NCBI RefSeq assembly: GCF_018327705.1
Contig: NZ_BNEM01000002.1
Span: forward strand, 4,402,001-4,466,000
DNA from: Catellatospora sp. TT07R-123
GTDB taxonomy: Bacteria; Actinomycetota; Actinomycetes; Mycobacteriales; Micromonosporaceae
Length of the DNA: 64,000 bases
Reading direction: 5' to 3'
The position numbers were made by a program, and so were the translations under genes. Position 1 is the stretch's first letter; each line of letters starts with the position of its first letter. Shown here piece after piece: positions 28,348 through 37,288 of this stretch. Under the pieces are notes generated by a model. It saw only the letters and a program-made list of their open reading frames with translations. It was not told the origin of the DNA and did not search any database.

Positions 28348-29063
28348 CCGGTGACCACGTCGGCGACGACGACGGTCACGTTGTCGGGGGCGCCCCCCGC
28401 CAGCGCGAGCGAGACGAGCCGGTCGGCGCAGGGCCGCACGTCGATGACGCGGGACATGACCTCGGCGATGGCCTCGTCGTCGACCACGTCGGACAGGCCG
28501 TCGCTGCACAGCATGAGCCGGTCGCCCGGCCGCAGCTGGAGGGTGAGGATCGTGGGCGTGAACTCCCGGCCCTGCACCGCCTGGGTGATGATCGAGCGGT
28601 GCGGGTGCACCCGCGCCTCGGCCGGGGTCAGCAGCCCGCGTTCGATCATGGCCTGGACCAGGGTGTCGTCGACCGTCAGCTGGCTCAGCTCGTCCTCGTG
28701 CAGCAGGTATGCCCGGGAGTCGCCGACCTGGAGCAGCGTCGCCCGGCCGTCGTCGAAGAGCACGACCGTCAGCGTCGTGCCCATGCCCTCACTGGCCGGG
28801 TCGGCGTCGGTGACCTCGCGGATGCGCGAGTTGGCCTGGGCCAGCCGGGCCAGCAGCGCCTCGGCCGGGTCGCCCTCGGCGGGCTCGCCGTCGAGCGGGG
28901 CGAGCTCGTTGATGACGATGTGGCTGGCGACCTCGCCCGAGGGTGAGCCGCCGATGCCGTCGGCGACGGCGATCAGCCGACGGCCCGCGTACGCCGAGTC
29001 CTCGTTGTTCTCCCGAACCAGGCCAGGATCGGTGACGGTCACGGCGCGCAGGATCAAGCTCAT
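28344..29063 (-). CDS. PP2C-family serine/threonine phosphatase
   Basis: A 239-residue stand-alone PP2C phosphatase with the metal-binding and core motifs in order: RENNEDS, AVADGIGG, GTTLTVVLF, QVGDSRAYLL, LCSDGLSD and GGAPDNVTVVV. The two-metal site Asp residues are present. No membrane anchor. ATG at 29063 gives MSLILRAVTVTDPGLV, the usual opening of this family; the open frame extending further right is non-coding. It probably reverses Ser/Thr kinase signalling; no kinase gene is adjacent. It is divergent from the LuxR-ATPase gene. Confidence 0.93.
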   Translation of the reverse strand: MSLILRAVTVTDPGLVRENNEDSAYAGRRLIAVADGIGGSPSGEVASHIVINELAPLDGEPAEGDPAEALLARLAQANSRIREVTDADPASEGMGTTLTVVLFDDGRATLLQVGDSRAYLLHEDELSQLTVDDTLVQAMIERGLLTPAEARVHPHRSIITQAVQGREFTPTILTLQLRPGDRLMLCSDGLSDVVDDEAIAEVMSRVIDVRPCADRLVSLALAGGAPDNVTVVVADVVTG

Positions 29064-29180
29064 GGTGTCTAGCCTGCCTATCGCGAGGGGACTTGTCTTT
29101 AAGCAGATGTACGTATCTTGCCTCGCTCGGCACGCGACACGCCCGGCGGCCGCACTGCGCCCTCCTCGTATTGTGTGGCG

Positions 29181-30173
29181 ATGACGCCGTTGTCGATGGT
29201 CGGGCGCGCCGACGAGCTCGACGAGCTCGCGCGGCAGTGGACCTGCGTACGGCGCGGCGACGGCACCGGGACGCGGGTGGTGGTGGTCACCGGCGCGGCC
29301 GGGACCGGCAAGTCCCGGCTGGTGAGCGAGGCGCTGGCGGCGTTCGCGCCGCGCCCGGCGGTGGTGCTGTGGGGCACGGCCCGGGTGCACTCGCCCGCGC
29401 CGTACGACTGGCTGGCCGCGATCCTGAGCCGGCACGACACCCGCGACCTGCCGATTCCCGCCGACGGCCTGGCCTGGCTGGGGCAGGACCCGACCGCCCC
29501 GGCGGAGCGGTACGCGCCCGGCGCGCTGCTGCGGCTGGCGGTGCGCACCGTGCGCGCACTGGTCGGCCGCGGTCCCGCCGCCCTGATCGTGGAGGACCTG
29601 CACGCGCTGGACCCGGCCAGCCTCAACCTCGTCGCCGAGCTGGCGGCCGCCGCCGGCCTGCCCGTGCTGCTGGTGGTCACCAGCCGCCCGGCCGAGGCGG
29701 CGGTCTCCCCGGAGCTGGCCGCGACCGCGCTCGCCCGGCTTTCGGGTGCCGCCGGGGCGGTGCGCCAGCATCTGGGCCCGCTGGGCCGGGCCGAGGTGGC
29801 CGCGCTGATCGCGCAGGTGCACGGGCCGGTGCCCGAGGGGCTGGCCGACGCGGTGTGGGAGCGCACCGGCGGCAACGCGTACCGGTTGACGGAGCTGCTG
29901 GCTGTCGCGGCCGGGCAGCCGCCGCAGGCCCTGCTGAGCGCCCCGCTGCCGGGTCAGCGCCCCGCGCCGGCCGCGCCGGGCGAGCGGGCCGAGCTGACCG
30001 CCCGCGAGCTGGAGGTGCTGGAGTGCCTGACCGCCGGGATGTCGAACAAGCAGATGGCCCGCACGCTGGACATCTCCATCCGGACGGTGGCGGTGCACGT
30101 GTCCAATCTGCTGCGCAAGACCGGTTCTTCCTCGCGTACGGAGGCGGCGCTGTGGGCGGTGCGGCGCGGCTGA
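29181..30173 (+). CDS. Short LAL-type LuxR regulator with AAA ATPase domain
   Basis: A 330-residue regulator: STAND-type ATPase (MVGRADELDEL, Walker A TGAAGTGKSRLV, Walker B ALIVEDLHALD) followed directly by a C-terminal LuxR HTH (LTARELEVLECLTAGMSNKQ through VHVSNLLRKTG). It lacks the long helical sensor region of typical LAL proteins, which exceed 800 residues, so it is an unusually compact member. ATG at 29181 gives MTPLSMVGRADEL, the natural domain start. No target is evident. It is transcribed away from the PP2C gene with a 117-bp shared promoter region. Confidence 0.88.
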   Translation: MTPLSMVGRADELDELARQWTCVRRGDGTGTRVVVVTGAAGTGKSRLVSEALAAFAPRPAVVLWGTARVHSPAPYDWLAAILSRHDTRDLPIPADGLAWLGQDPTAPAERYAPGALLRLAVRTVRALVGRGPAALIVEDLHALDPASLNLVAELAAAAGLPVLLVVTSRPAEAAVSPELAATALARLSGAAGAVRQHLGPLGRAEVAALIAQVHGPVPEGLADAVWERTGGNAYRLTELLAVAAGQPPQALLSAPLPGQRPAPAAPGERAELTARELEVLECLTAGMSNKQMARTLDISIRTVAVHVSNLLRKTGSSSRTEAALWAVRRG

Positions 30174-30245
30174 GGGCCGGGTAGGCGTGGCTAAGCTACC
30201 GGTATGCCCGATAAGGGTGTTCCGACGTCGAGGCCAGGGGGACCA

Positions 30246-30452
30246 GTGCAGCTCACCTTCATCCGCAAGACGGCGCTGTCCGGCGACACCAACTGCCCGT
30301 CGCTGTACCGCACCGACCGGGGCACCTACCTGGTGCAGGGCTGGCGGGTGACCGACCCGGAGGCGCTGTCCCAGCTGGACGTCCCGGCGCACGAGACGGT
30401 GGTCGAGGTGCCCGCGGACGTGCTGGCCGAGCTGGCCGCGGCCGGCCGCTGA
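30246..30452 (+). CDS. Small conserved actinobacterial protein
   Basis: A 68-residue soluble protein beginning VQLTFIRKTALSGDTNCPS and containing TDRGTYLVQGWRV and PAHETVVEVPADVL. Small proteins of this pattern are common in actinomycetes, but I know no function. GTG at 30246 is preferred because AGGGGGA stands four bases upstream; an ATG at 30204 would add 14 residues without a site. It is followed by a strong hairpin shared with the convergent membrane-protein gene. Confidence 0.75.
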   Translation: MQLTFIRKTALSGDTNCPSLYRTDRGTYLVQGWRVTDPEALSQLDVPAHETVVEVPADVLAELAAAGR

Positions 30453-30456
30453 CGCG

Positions 30457-30506
30457 CGACGGCCCGGGCGCGCACCGCTGCGGGGCGGGCGCGTCCCGGG
30501 CCGTCG
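30457..30506. terminator. Bidirectional terminator hairpin
   Basis: A long GC-rich inverted repeat (CGACGGCCCGGG... / ...CCCGGGCCGTCG) occupies the gap between the convergent genes ending at 30452 and 30520. Confidence 0.7.
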
Positions 30507-30519
30507 GACGTCGGCGCGG

Positions 30520-31092
30520 TCAGTCGTTGTCGATCTCCACGTCGACGTCGATGTCGACGTCGTCGTCGTGGTGGCTGCGGCGGGACTTGCGGCGGCGGCG
30601 CGAGACGCTCGGCATCGCCATGACGAAGCCGTACTCGCGGCGGCGGCGGTAGTAGTGGCGGCGGCGGGGCCCGAAGATGGCGTACACGATCGAGGTGGCC
30701 ACGCCGAAGATGACGTAGACGCCGAGGACGAAGATGCCGCCCGCGTCGGCGATACCCAGGAACGCGCCGTCACCGCGGATCGGCAGCACGACCAGGGCCA
30801 GCAGCACCCAGGTGATCATGCCGTAGACCAGGCCGACACCGACTGCCGGAATGATCTGCCCGCGGATGAACTTGCCCAGGAACGCGCCGAAGAGGCCGCC
30901 GCCGGCACCGGCCACGACGAGCGTCATGACCCACGCGGTCGAGGCGTCGGTCTCGCCCACGAGCTGCGCGTACGGCTTGATGTGCCCCATGATCTGCAAC
31001 GCCAGGGCCAGGAACAGCCCACCGGCGACGCCGCCGACCACACCGGCACCGGTGCGGCTGACCAGGTTCACCTGAGGGGTGTATTCACTCAT
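30520..31092 (-). CDS. Four-helix membrane protein with acidic tail
   Basis: A 190-residue membrane protein with about four hydrophobic segments (GAGVVGGVAGGLFLALALQI, VMTLVVAGAGGGLFGAFLG, then MITWVLLALVVLPI and GIFVLGVYVIFGVA). A very basic stretch (RRRHYYRRRREYG, SRRRRKSRRS) follows, and then an alternating acidic end, HHDDDVDIDVDVEIDND. ATG at 31092 follows a CGGAG. The family is not recognised. The charge switch from basic to acidic in the cytoplasmic tail is unusual and could bind nucleic acid or a partner protein. Confidence 0.82.
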   Translation of the reverse strand: MSEYTPQVNLVSRTGAGVVGGVAGGLFLALALQIMGHIKPYAQLVGETDASTAWVMTLVVAGAGGGLFGAFLGKFIRGQIIPAVGVGLVYGMITWVLLALVVLPIRGDGAFLGIADAGGIFVLGVYVIFGVATSIVYAIFGPRRRHYYRRRREYGFVMAMPSVSRRRRKSRRSHHDDDVDIDVDVEIDND

Positions 31093-31262
31093 GATCGAGC
31101 TCCGGAGGGGTTGAGGGGTATAGCTGGCGCACGTTACCTCGCCGCCGTCATAGTGCCCTACTCCGGCATCCCAGCCCAGTGCGCGCACGGAACTTGACAA
31201 TCTTGGCGGCCGCGTTCGGCGATCCCCCTGCGCGCCAGGGCCGCGAGTGGTTGAGTGTCGAC

Positions 31263-31913
31263 ATGGACCACTCGCCCGACCGCCCGGTGCGGCTGCTCGT
31301 GTTCGGCGGGTCGCTGCGGCGCGAGTCGCTCAACCGCAGGCTCGCCGCGTGTGCCGCCGCCGAGGCGGGCCGCCTGGGCGCGCAGGTGCGGCTGGCGGAC
31401 CTGCGGGACTGGCCGCTGCCCCCGTACGACGGCGACGAGGAGGCCGCCACCGGCCTGCCCGAGCCGGTCGGCGCGTTCGGCGCCGCGCTCACCGAGGCCG
31501 ACGCCCTGGTCATCGCCTCGCCCGAGTACAACGCCTCGATCCCGGGCACGCTGAAGAACCTGATCGACTGGGGCTCCCGCCTGCGCCCGCAGCCGTTCGC
31601 GGCGCGGCACGTGCTGCTGATGTCGGCGTCACCGTCCATGGTGGGCGGCAACCGCGGCCTGTGGGCGCTGCGCATCCCGCTGGAGCATCTGGGCGCCCGG
31701 GTGTACCCGGAGATGTTCTCGCTGGCCCAGGCGCATCAGGCGATGGACGAGCGGGGCTGCGTCGGCGACGCCGAACTGGCCCGCCGGTTCGCCACGATGC
31801 TGACCGACTTCCTGACCCTGGTCGAGTCGGCGGTGCACTACCCGTGCGCCAAGCAGCGCTGGATCGAGTTCCTGGGCGAGCGCCCGGACCCGGCGGTCGA
31901 CCGCATCGAGTAG
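31263..31913 (+). CDS. NADPH-dependent FMN reductase-like flavoprotein
   Basis: A 216-residue flavodoxin-fold protein. The FMN phosphate loop is LLVFGGSLRRESLNRRLA, and SPEYNASIPGTLKNLIDWGS is the classic second signature of NADPH-dependent FMN/quinone reductases (SsuE/ChrR/azoreductase group). The C-terminal part is about 40 residues longer than the shortest members. ATG at 31263 begins the homologous sequence; the ribosome site is weak. It probably reduces flavin or quinones in the cytosol. It stands alone, convergent to nothing, upstream of the xyloglucanase gene. Confidence 0.9.
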   Translation: MDHSPDRPVRLLVFGGSLRRESLNRRLAACAAAEAGRLGAQVRLADLRDWPLPPYDGDEEAATGLPEPVGAFGAALTEADALVIASPEYNASIPGTLKNLIDWGSRLRPQPFAARHVLLMSASPSMVGGNRGLWALRIPLEHLGARVYPEMFSLAQAHQAMDERGCVGDAELARRFATMLTDFLTLVESAVHYPCAKQRWIEFLGERPDPAVDRIE

Positions 31914-32218
31914 CGCCCTTCGATCCGCTGTCGGCCGCCACCGTTCCGGCGGCGTCCATAGCGCGCCAGTGCACAGCAGCTCAGACCGGTTCCTATTTCG
32001 TTTGTACCCCCAACTATTGACATGGCTCGGCGCCCCGTGTGAACCTCTCCACGGGGCCGGTGCCGTGTGCGCCGAGGGCAGTCCCGCAGCAACTCACGCA
32101 CGAACTCTGTCGCCGTCCGACGGGTGAGTGCGGCGGTCGACACTGCCCGGGCCCGCTTCACGCTCTCCCCCGTACGCGGCGGCACCTCCCTTCTCACGAC
32201 CCTGAGAGGAATGCCGCA
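31914..32218. promoter_or_regulatory. Upstream region of the xyloglucanase gene
   Basis: These 305 bp carry no gene that I can support. A TTGACA at about 32015 could be a -35 element for the GH74 gene, leaving a 5' leader of about 170 bases. No CebR-like 14-bp palindrome was seen. Confidence 0.35.
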
Positions 32219-34960
32219 ATGCCTACGCGTGCCCGAAGAACCCGCACCCTCGCCGGTGCGGTCGCCGCCAGCCTCGCCGCAGGCGTGCTGGCCGTGGTGA
32301 CCCAGCTCGCCGGGGGAACACCGGCCCTGGCCGCCACGTCTGAGCCGTACACCTGGAAGAACGTCCGGATCGACGGTGGCGGTTTCGTCCCCGGCATCAT
32401 CTTCAACCAGACCGAGCAGAACCTGATCTACGCCCGCACCGACATCGGCGGCGCCTACCGCTGGAACCAGTCGACCAGCAGCTGGACCCCGCTGCTGGAC
32501 TGGGCGGGCTGGGACAACTGGAACTACAACGGCGTGATCAGCCTCGCCACCGACCCGGTGCAGACCAGCAAGGTGTACGCCGCCGTCGGCATGTACCTCA
32601 ACAGCTGGGACCCAAACAACGGCGCCATCCTGCGCTCCTCGGACAAGGGCGCCACCTGGGCGGCCACCACGCTGCCGTTCAAGGTCGGCGGCAACATGCC
32701 CGGCCGGGGCATGGGCGAGCGCCTGGCGATCGACCCGAACAAGAACAGCACCCTCTACTTCGGCGCCGAGGCGGGCAACGGCCTGTGGCGCAGCACCGAC
32801 TCCGGCGTGACCTGGGCGAAGGTGACCAACTTCCCCAACGTCGGCAACTACGTGCAGGACCCGGCCGACACCAACCAGTACCTGACGTTCAACCAGGGCG
32901 TGGTGTGGGTCGCGTTCGACAAGTCCACCGGCACCGCCGGCAACACCACCCAGGCGATCTACGTCGGCGTCGCCGACCTCCAGAACACGGTGTACCGCAG
33001 CCTCAACGGCGGCACCTCGTGGGAGCGGGTGGCGGGGCAGCCGACCGGCTTCCTGGCCCACCAGGGTGAGATCGCGGGTGGATACCTCTACATCACCACC
33101 AGCGACAAGGGCGGCCCGTACGACGGCGGCCACGGCGACGTGTGGAAGATGCAGCTGTCCACCGGCACCTGGACCCAGATCAGCCCGGTGCCGTCGACCG
33201 ACACCAACAACAACTGGTTCGGCTACTCCGGCCTGTCCGTGGACAAGCAGAACCCGAACACGCTGATGGTCACCGGCTACAGCTCCTGGTACCCGGACAC
33301 CTTCATCTGGCGCAGCACCGACGGCGGCGCGACCTGGAAGCAGTTCTACGACTACGCCTGGCCGAACCGCACCAACAAGTACAGCCTGAACATCAGCGGC
33401 GTGCCGTGGCTCGACTTCAACGAGCAGAAGTCGGCCCCGGAGCAGTCGCCGAAGCTGGGCTGGATGACCGAGGCGCTGGAGATCGACCCGTTCAACTCGA
33501 ACCGGATGATGTTCGGCACCGGCGCCACGATCTACGGCACCACCAACCTCACCGCGCTGGACACCGGCGCCACGGTCAACCTGGCCCCGATGGTCAAGGG
33601 GCTGGAGGAGACCGCGGTGCTGGACCTGATCAGCCCGCCGACCGGCGCGGCCCCGCTGATCTCCGGCGTCGGCGACATCGGCGGCTTCCGGCACACCGAC
33701 CTGACCGTGGTCCCCGACATGTTCGACATGCCGTACTTCGGCAGCACGAACAGCCTCGACTACGCCGAGCTGAACCCGAGCTACGTGATCCGGGTCGGCA
33801 AGGGCGCGCGCACCGCCAACGGCCAGACCAACATCGGCGTCTCCAGTGACGGCGGCGCCAACTGGTGGTCGGGCAGCTCGCCCAGCGGCGCCCAGGGCGG
33901 CACGGTGGCCCTGAACGCCAACGGCACCCGCGCGGTGTGGAGCACCGACTCCATGGGCGTCTTCTACGCCACCAGCTTCGGCGGCTCCTTCACCCAGTCC
34001 AGCGGCGCCCCGGCCACGGCCAAGGTGGAGTCGGACCGGGTCAACGCGAACAAGTTCTACGCCGCCTACAACGGCACGGTCTACGTCAGCACCAACGGCG
34101 GGCAGAGCTTCACCGCGGCCGCCTCCGGCCTGGGCGTCATCGCCGGGTTCAAGGCGGTGCCGGGCGTGGAAGGCGAGCTGTGGCTGGCCAGCGACACCGG
34201 CCTCTACCGCTCGACCAACTCCGGCACCAGCTTCACCAAGTTCAGCGCGTCGGCCAGCGCGGTCGGCGTCGGCTTCGGCAAGGCGGCGCCGGGCCGCACC
34301 AACATGGCGGTCTACACGATGGCCACCATCGACGGCGTGCGCGGCGTGTACCGCTCCAACGACGCGGGCGCGAGCTGGGTCCGCATCAACGACGCCCAGC
34401 ACCAGTGGGGCAACGCCGGCGACTCGATCACCGGCGACCCGCGCACGTACGGCCGCGTCTACATGGGCACCAACGGCCGCGGCATCGTGTACGGCGACAC
34501 GGGCGTGATCCCGTCGGCCTCGCCCAGCGCCTCGGGCTCGGCCTCGCCGTCCGCCTCGGCTTCGCCGTCCGTCTCGCCCAGCCCGTCGCGCAGCGCCTCG
34601 CCGTCGCCGTCGGCCTCCGCCTCGCCCAGCCCGTCGGCCTCGCCGCAGCCGGGCAGGTCGTGCAGTGCCACGTACAAGATCCTCAACTCGTGGCCGGGCG
34701 GCTTCCAGGGCGAGATCGTGGTGACCAACACCGGCACCTCGGCGACCACGGGCTGGCGGGTCAACTTCAACTACACCGCCGGCCAGGTGATCAGCCAGCT
34801 CTGGGGTGGCGTCAAGACCCAGACCGGGGCGGCTGTCCAGATCACCAACGAGGCCTGGAACGGCGCGCTGGCGCCCGGCGCCACGGCGAACCCGGGCTTC
34901 AACGCGAACTACACCACGTCCAACCCCGTCCCGTCGCCCATCACCTGCACCGCCCTCTGA
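32219..34960 (+). CDS. Secreted GH74 xyloglucanase with CBM2
   Basis: A 913-residue secreted glycoside hydrolase. A signal peptide (MPTRARRTRTLAGAVAASLA through ALAA) has a twin-Arg-like start. The GH74 catalytic part is two seven-bladed propellers (about 40-760), recognised by IYARTDIGGAYRW, which holds a catalytic Asp, and by repeated Asp-box-like strands (RSSDKGATWA, RSTDSGVTWA, RSTDGGATWK). A 50-residue Ser/Pro/Ala linker follows, then a family 2 cellulose-binding module (CSATYKILNSWPGGFQGEI to the end). It cleaves xyloglucan outside the cell. ATG at 32219 follows GAGAGGA. No other xyloglucan gene is adjacent. Confidence 0.95.
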   Translation: MPTRARRTRTLAGAVAASLAAGVLAVVTQLAGGTPALAATSEPYTWKNVRIDGGGFVPGIIFNQTEQNLIYARTDIGGAYRWNQSTSSWTPLLDWAGWDNWNYNGVISLATDPVQTSKVYAAVGMYLNSWDPNNGAILRSSDKGATWAATTLPFKVGGNMPGRGMGERLAIDPNKNSTLYFGAEAGNGLWRSTDSGVTWAKVTNFPNVGNYVQDPADTNQYLTFNQGVVWVAFDKSTGTAGNTTQAIYVGVADLQNTVYRSLNGGTSWERVAGQPTGFLAHQGEIAGGYLYITTSDKGGPYDGGHGDVWKMQLSTGTWTQISPVPSTDTNNNWFGYSGLSVDKQNPNTLMVTGYSSWYPDTFIWRSTDGGATWKQFYDYAWPNRTNKYSLNISGVPWLDFNEQKSAPEQSPKLGWMTEALEIDPFNSNRMMFGTGATIYGTTNLTALDTGATVNLAPMVKGLEETAVLDLISPPTGAAPLISGVGDIGGFRHTDLTVVPDMFDMPYFGSTNSLDYAELNPSYVIRVGKGARTANGQTNIGVSSDGGANWWSGSSPSGAQGGTVALNANGTRAVWSTDSMGVFYATSFGGSFTQSSGAPATAKVESDRVNANKFYAAYNGTVYVSTNGGQSFTAAASGLGVIAGFKAVPGVEGELWLASDTGLYRSTNSGTSFTKFSASASAVGVGFGKAAPGRTNMAVYTMATIDGVRGVYRSNDAGASWVRINDAQHQWGNAGDSITGDPRTYGRVYMGTNGRGIVYGDTGVIPSASPSASGSASPSASASPSVSPSPSRSASPSPSASASPSPSASPQPGRSCSATYKILNSWPGGFQGEIVVTNTGTSATTGWRVNFNYTAGQVISQLWGGVKTQTGAAVQITNEAWNGALAPGATANPGFNANYTTSNPVPSPITCTAL

Positions 34961-34972
34961 CGCACCACCCCA

Positions 34973-35007
34973 CGACCGCCCCCGCCGCCCGCCGGCGGGG
35001 GCGGTCG
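34973..35007 (+). terminator. Terminator after the xyloglucanase gene
   Basis: A 14-bp perfect inverted repeat (CGACCGCCCCCGCC / GGCGGGGGCGGTCG) with a 7-nt loop begins 12 bp after the stop codon. Confidence 0.75.
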
Positions 35008-35065
35008 CCCGTTCCGGGGAGCGTCGACGCGGGGGACGGGCGGGGCAGGGCGGGCAGGGGTTCGG

Positions 35066-35125
35066 GCAGTTTCGGGGAAAGTGCTCGAATGCCGGCCGCG
35101 ATTCCTGCACTTTCCCCGAAACTGC
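35066..35125. repeat. Palindromic intergenic repeat, family A copy 1
   Basis: A perfect 19-bp inverted repeat, GCAGTTTCGGGGAAAGTGC / GCACTTTCCCCGAAACTGC, with a 22-nt loop. The same arms recur at 38701-38766. It lies between the GH74 terminator and the desaturase gene and codes for nothing visible. Confidence 0.8.
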
Positions 35126-35223
35126 GGGGAGGACCCTGTCCGAAATGTCAGATATCGGCCAAGCGGTGGCTGGGAGGTGGCTGAATGGCGTGTCGGAGTG
35201 GCCGAACGTGCCACCATGAATCG

Positions 35224-36651
35224 GTGCGAACCGTACTAGGTCCGACAAATCATGTCGTCGTGGTGGGGGCCGGCCTGGGCGGGCTCGCCTGCGCGCTGCA
35301 CCTGGCAGGTGCAGGGCGCGAGGTCACCGTGCTGGAACGGAACGGGCACCCCGGCGGGCAGGTCGGGGTGCTCGAACTCGACGGGCACCGGTTCGACACC
35401 GGGCCCACCATGGTGACCTCACCGGAGCTGCTCGCCGAGCCGCTGCACGCGGTCGGCGAGCACCTCCAGGACTGGATCGAGCTGATCCGGCTCGATCCGG
35501 CGTACCGGGCGCACTTCCCGGACGGCACCACGCTGGACGTGCACGCCGACCCGGAGCGGATGGTCGCGGCGATCGCCCGGCTCTGCGGCGGCAAGGAGGC
35601 GGCGGGCTACCTGCGCTTCCTGCGCTGGGCGCGGCGGCTCCAGTCGTTCGAGCGGCGCGACCCGGCCGGGCACTGGCGCACGCTGGCGAGCGAGGGGGCG
35701 CGGCGGCGGCTGACCGACTTCTTCGCCGACCCTCGTACGCAGCGGCTGTTCGCGTTTCGGAACCTGCTCACCGGGCGTGACCCTCGCGTGGCGTCGTACC
35801 TCGACACCGTCACCGAGGTCTGGTATCCCCGCGGCGGCATGAACGCCGTGCCCCGGGCGCTGGCCGCCGCCGCGGAGAAGCACGGCGTCAGCTTCCGGTT
35901 CCATACCGAGGTGACGGCGGTCGAGACCCGGGGCGACCGGGCCGTGGCGGTGCACACGGCCGACGGCGAGCGCCTGACCGCCGACGCGGTGGTGCTCAAC
36001 CCCGACCTGCCCGCCGCGTACGGCCTGCTGCCCGGCGGCGCCCCGACCCGGATCCGGCGGCTGCGCCCGGCGCCCTCCTGCGTGGTGCTGCACCTGGGCA
36101 CCCGCGACGACCGGGGCGGCTACCAGCGGATCGCGCACCACAACCTGCACTTCGGGCGCTCGTGGCGGCAGACCTTCGACGAGGTGGTCAACCGCGGCGA
36201 GCTGATGAGCGACCCGTCGGTGCTGGTCACCAACCCGAGCCGGACCGACCCGGGGGCGGCCCCGACGGGGCGGCAGACATACCAGGTGACCGTGCCGGTG
36301 CCGAACCTGAAGACCGCGCCGGTCCGCTGGGACGGCCCGGTCGGCCGCCGGTACGCCGGCGAGCTGATGGCCACCCTGGAGGCCCGCGGCTACCTGGATC
36401 TGGGCGCTGACCTGGCTTTGTCCTATGTGGTCACCCCCGACGACTGGGCCCGGCAGGGTATGACATTCGGCACACCGTTCGCGAGTGCGCACACCTTGCG
36501 GCAGACCGGACCACTGCGGCCGGGTAACCTGCATCCGACCCTGACAAATGTGGTGTTCACGGGGTCCGGCACGCGTCCCGGCGTCGGTGTACCGATGGTG
36601 CTGATCTCGGGTAGAGCGGCCGCGCGTCGGGTGATCGGAGCGCGCTCATGA
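35224..36651 (+). CDS. Phytoene desaturase-like FAD oxidoreductase (CrtI family)
   Basis: A 475-residue CrtI-type flavoprotein. The N-terminal dinucleotide-binding motif is VVVVGAGLGGLACALHLAG, followed by GHPGGQVGVLELDGHRFDTG with the typical FDTGPTM. The C-terminal signature is FTGSGTRPGVGVPMVLISGR. GTG at 35224 is chosen as the start nearest the fold; the ribosome site is poor and a start at 35185 is possible. It would oxidise a carotenoid or other polyprenoid. It overlaps the IPP isomerase gene (ATGA), so the two form a small isoprenoid operon, but no phytoene synthase is within the window. Confidence 0.9.
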   Translation: MRTVLGPTNHVVVVGAGLGGLACALHLAGAGREVTVLERNGHPGGQVGVLELDGHRFDTGPTMVTSPELLAEPLHAVGEHLQDWIELIRLDPAYRAHFPDGTTLDVHADPERMVAAIARLCGGKEAAGYLRFLRWARRLQSFERRDPAGHWRTLASEGARRRLTDFFADPRTQRLFAFRNLLTGRDPRVASYLDTVTEVWYPRGGMNAVPRALAAAAEKHGVSFRFHTEVTAVETRGDRAVAVHTADGERLTADAVVLNPDLPAAYGLLPGGAPTRIRRLRPAPSCVVLHLGTRDDRGGYQRIAHHNLHFGRSWRQTFDEVVNRGELMSDPSVLVTNPSRTDPGAAPTGRQTYQVTVPVPNLKTAPVRWDGPVGRRYAGELMATLEARGYLDLGADLALSYVVTPDDWARQGMTFGTPFASAHTLRQTGPLRPGNLHPTLTNVVFTGSGTRPGVGVPMVLISGRAAARRVIGARS

Positions 36652-37190
36652 GGTCACGGGAAGAAGATCTGGTCGAACTGGTCGACGCCGACGGCAACGC
36701 CTGCGGCAAGGCCACGGTCGCCCAGGCGCACAGCGCGCCGGGCGTGCGGCATCGCGCCTTCTCGGTGCACCTGCTGGACGCCTCCGGGCGGCTGCTGCTG
36801 CAACAGCGTGCCGCGGTCAAGACCCGGTTCGCGCTGCGCTGGGCCAATGCGACCTGCGGCCATCCGGCGCCGGGCGAGCCGGTGACGGTCGCCGCCGCGC
36901 GCCGCCTGGCCGAGGAGGTCGGTGTCCGCGCCGTCGAACTCACCGAGATCGGGGTGTACGGCTACCGCGCCGTCGACCCTTCCACCGGCCGGGTCGAGGA
37001 CGAGTACGACCACGTACTGCTCGGCATCCTCGGCGCCGACGCCGAGCCGCCCCGCCCGGACCCGGCCGAGGTCGCCGCGCTGCGCTGGATCTCACCGGCC
37101 GACCTGCGCGACTGGCTCGGCCGCAGCCCCGACGACTTCGCCCCCTGGCTGGCCGGCGTGACCGACGTCGCACTGGGCGACTGCGCGTAG
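36648..37190 (+). CDS. idi: Isopentenyl-diphosphate delta-isomerase, type I
   Basis: A 180-residue Nudix-fold type I IPP isomerase, normal length. The catalytic cysteine lies in WANATCGHPAPGE and the catalytic glutamate in VEDEYDHVLLG; HRAFSVHLLDASGRLLLQQR matches the family. It interconverts IPP and DMAPP in the cytosol, supplying isoprenoid synthesis. The ATG overlaps the stop of the upstream CrtI-like gene, so both are probably co-translated for carotenoid or related terpenoid formation. Confidence 0.95.
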   Translation: MRSREEDLVELVDADGNACGKATVAQAHSAPGVRHRAFSVHLLDASGRLLLQQRAAVKTRFALRWANATCGHPAPGEPVTVAAARRLAEEVGVRAVELTEIGVYGYRAVDPSTGRVEDEYDHVLLGILGADAEPPRPDPAEVAALRWISPADLRDWLGRSPDDFAPWLAGVTDVALGDCA

Positions 37191-37288
37191 AGGCGTTCGA
37201 CAGACTTCACCGGCCGTCCCCTGGCACAGCCTGCGCCGCTGTGTCAGGCTGGGGTCCCCCTTGACCCCCTCCACCCCCGGGAGCGGCC

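Noticed and set aside
28344-30773. Extension of the PP2C frame to 809 residues
   Set aside because: Only the last 239 residues are phosphatase; the rest is antisense to the LuxR-ATPase gene.
34500-34670. Tandem DNA repeat in the GH74 gene, possibly a mini-satellite
   Set aside because: It encodes the Ser/Pro/Ala linker between the catalytic domain and CBM2, a usual feature of secreted cellulases.
31838-35248. 1136-residue open frame on the minus strand
   Set aside because: It is antisense to the GH74 gene, Val/Arg/Gly-rich without domains, and an artefact of GC-rich codon use.
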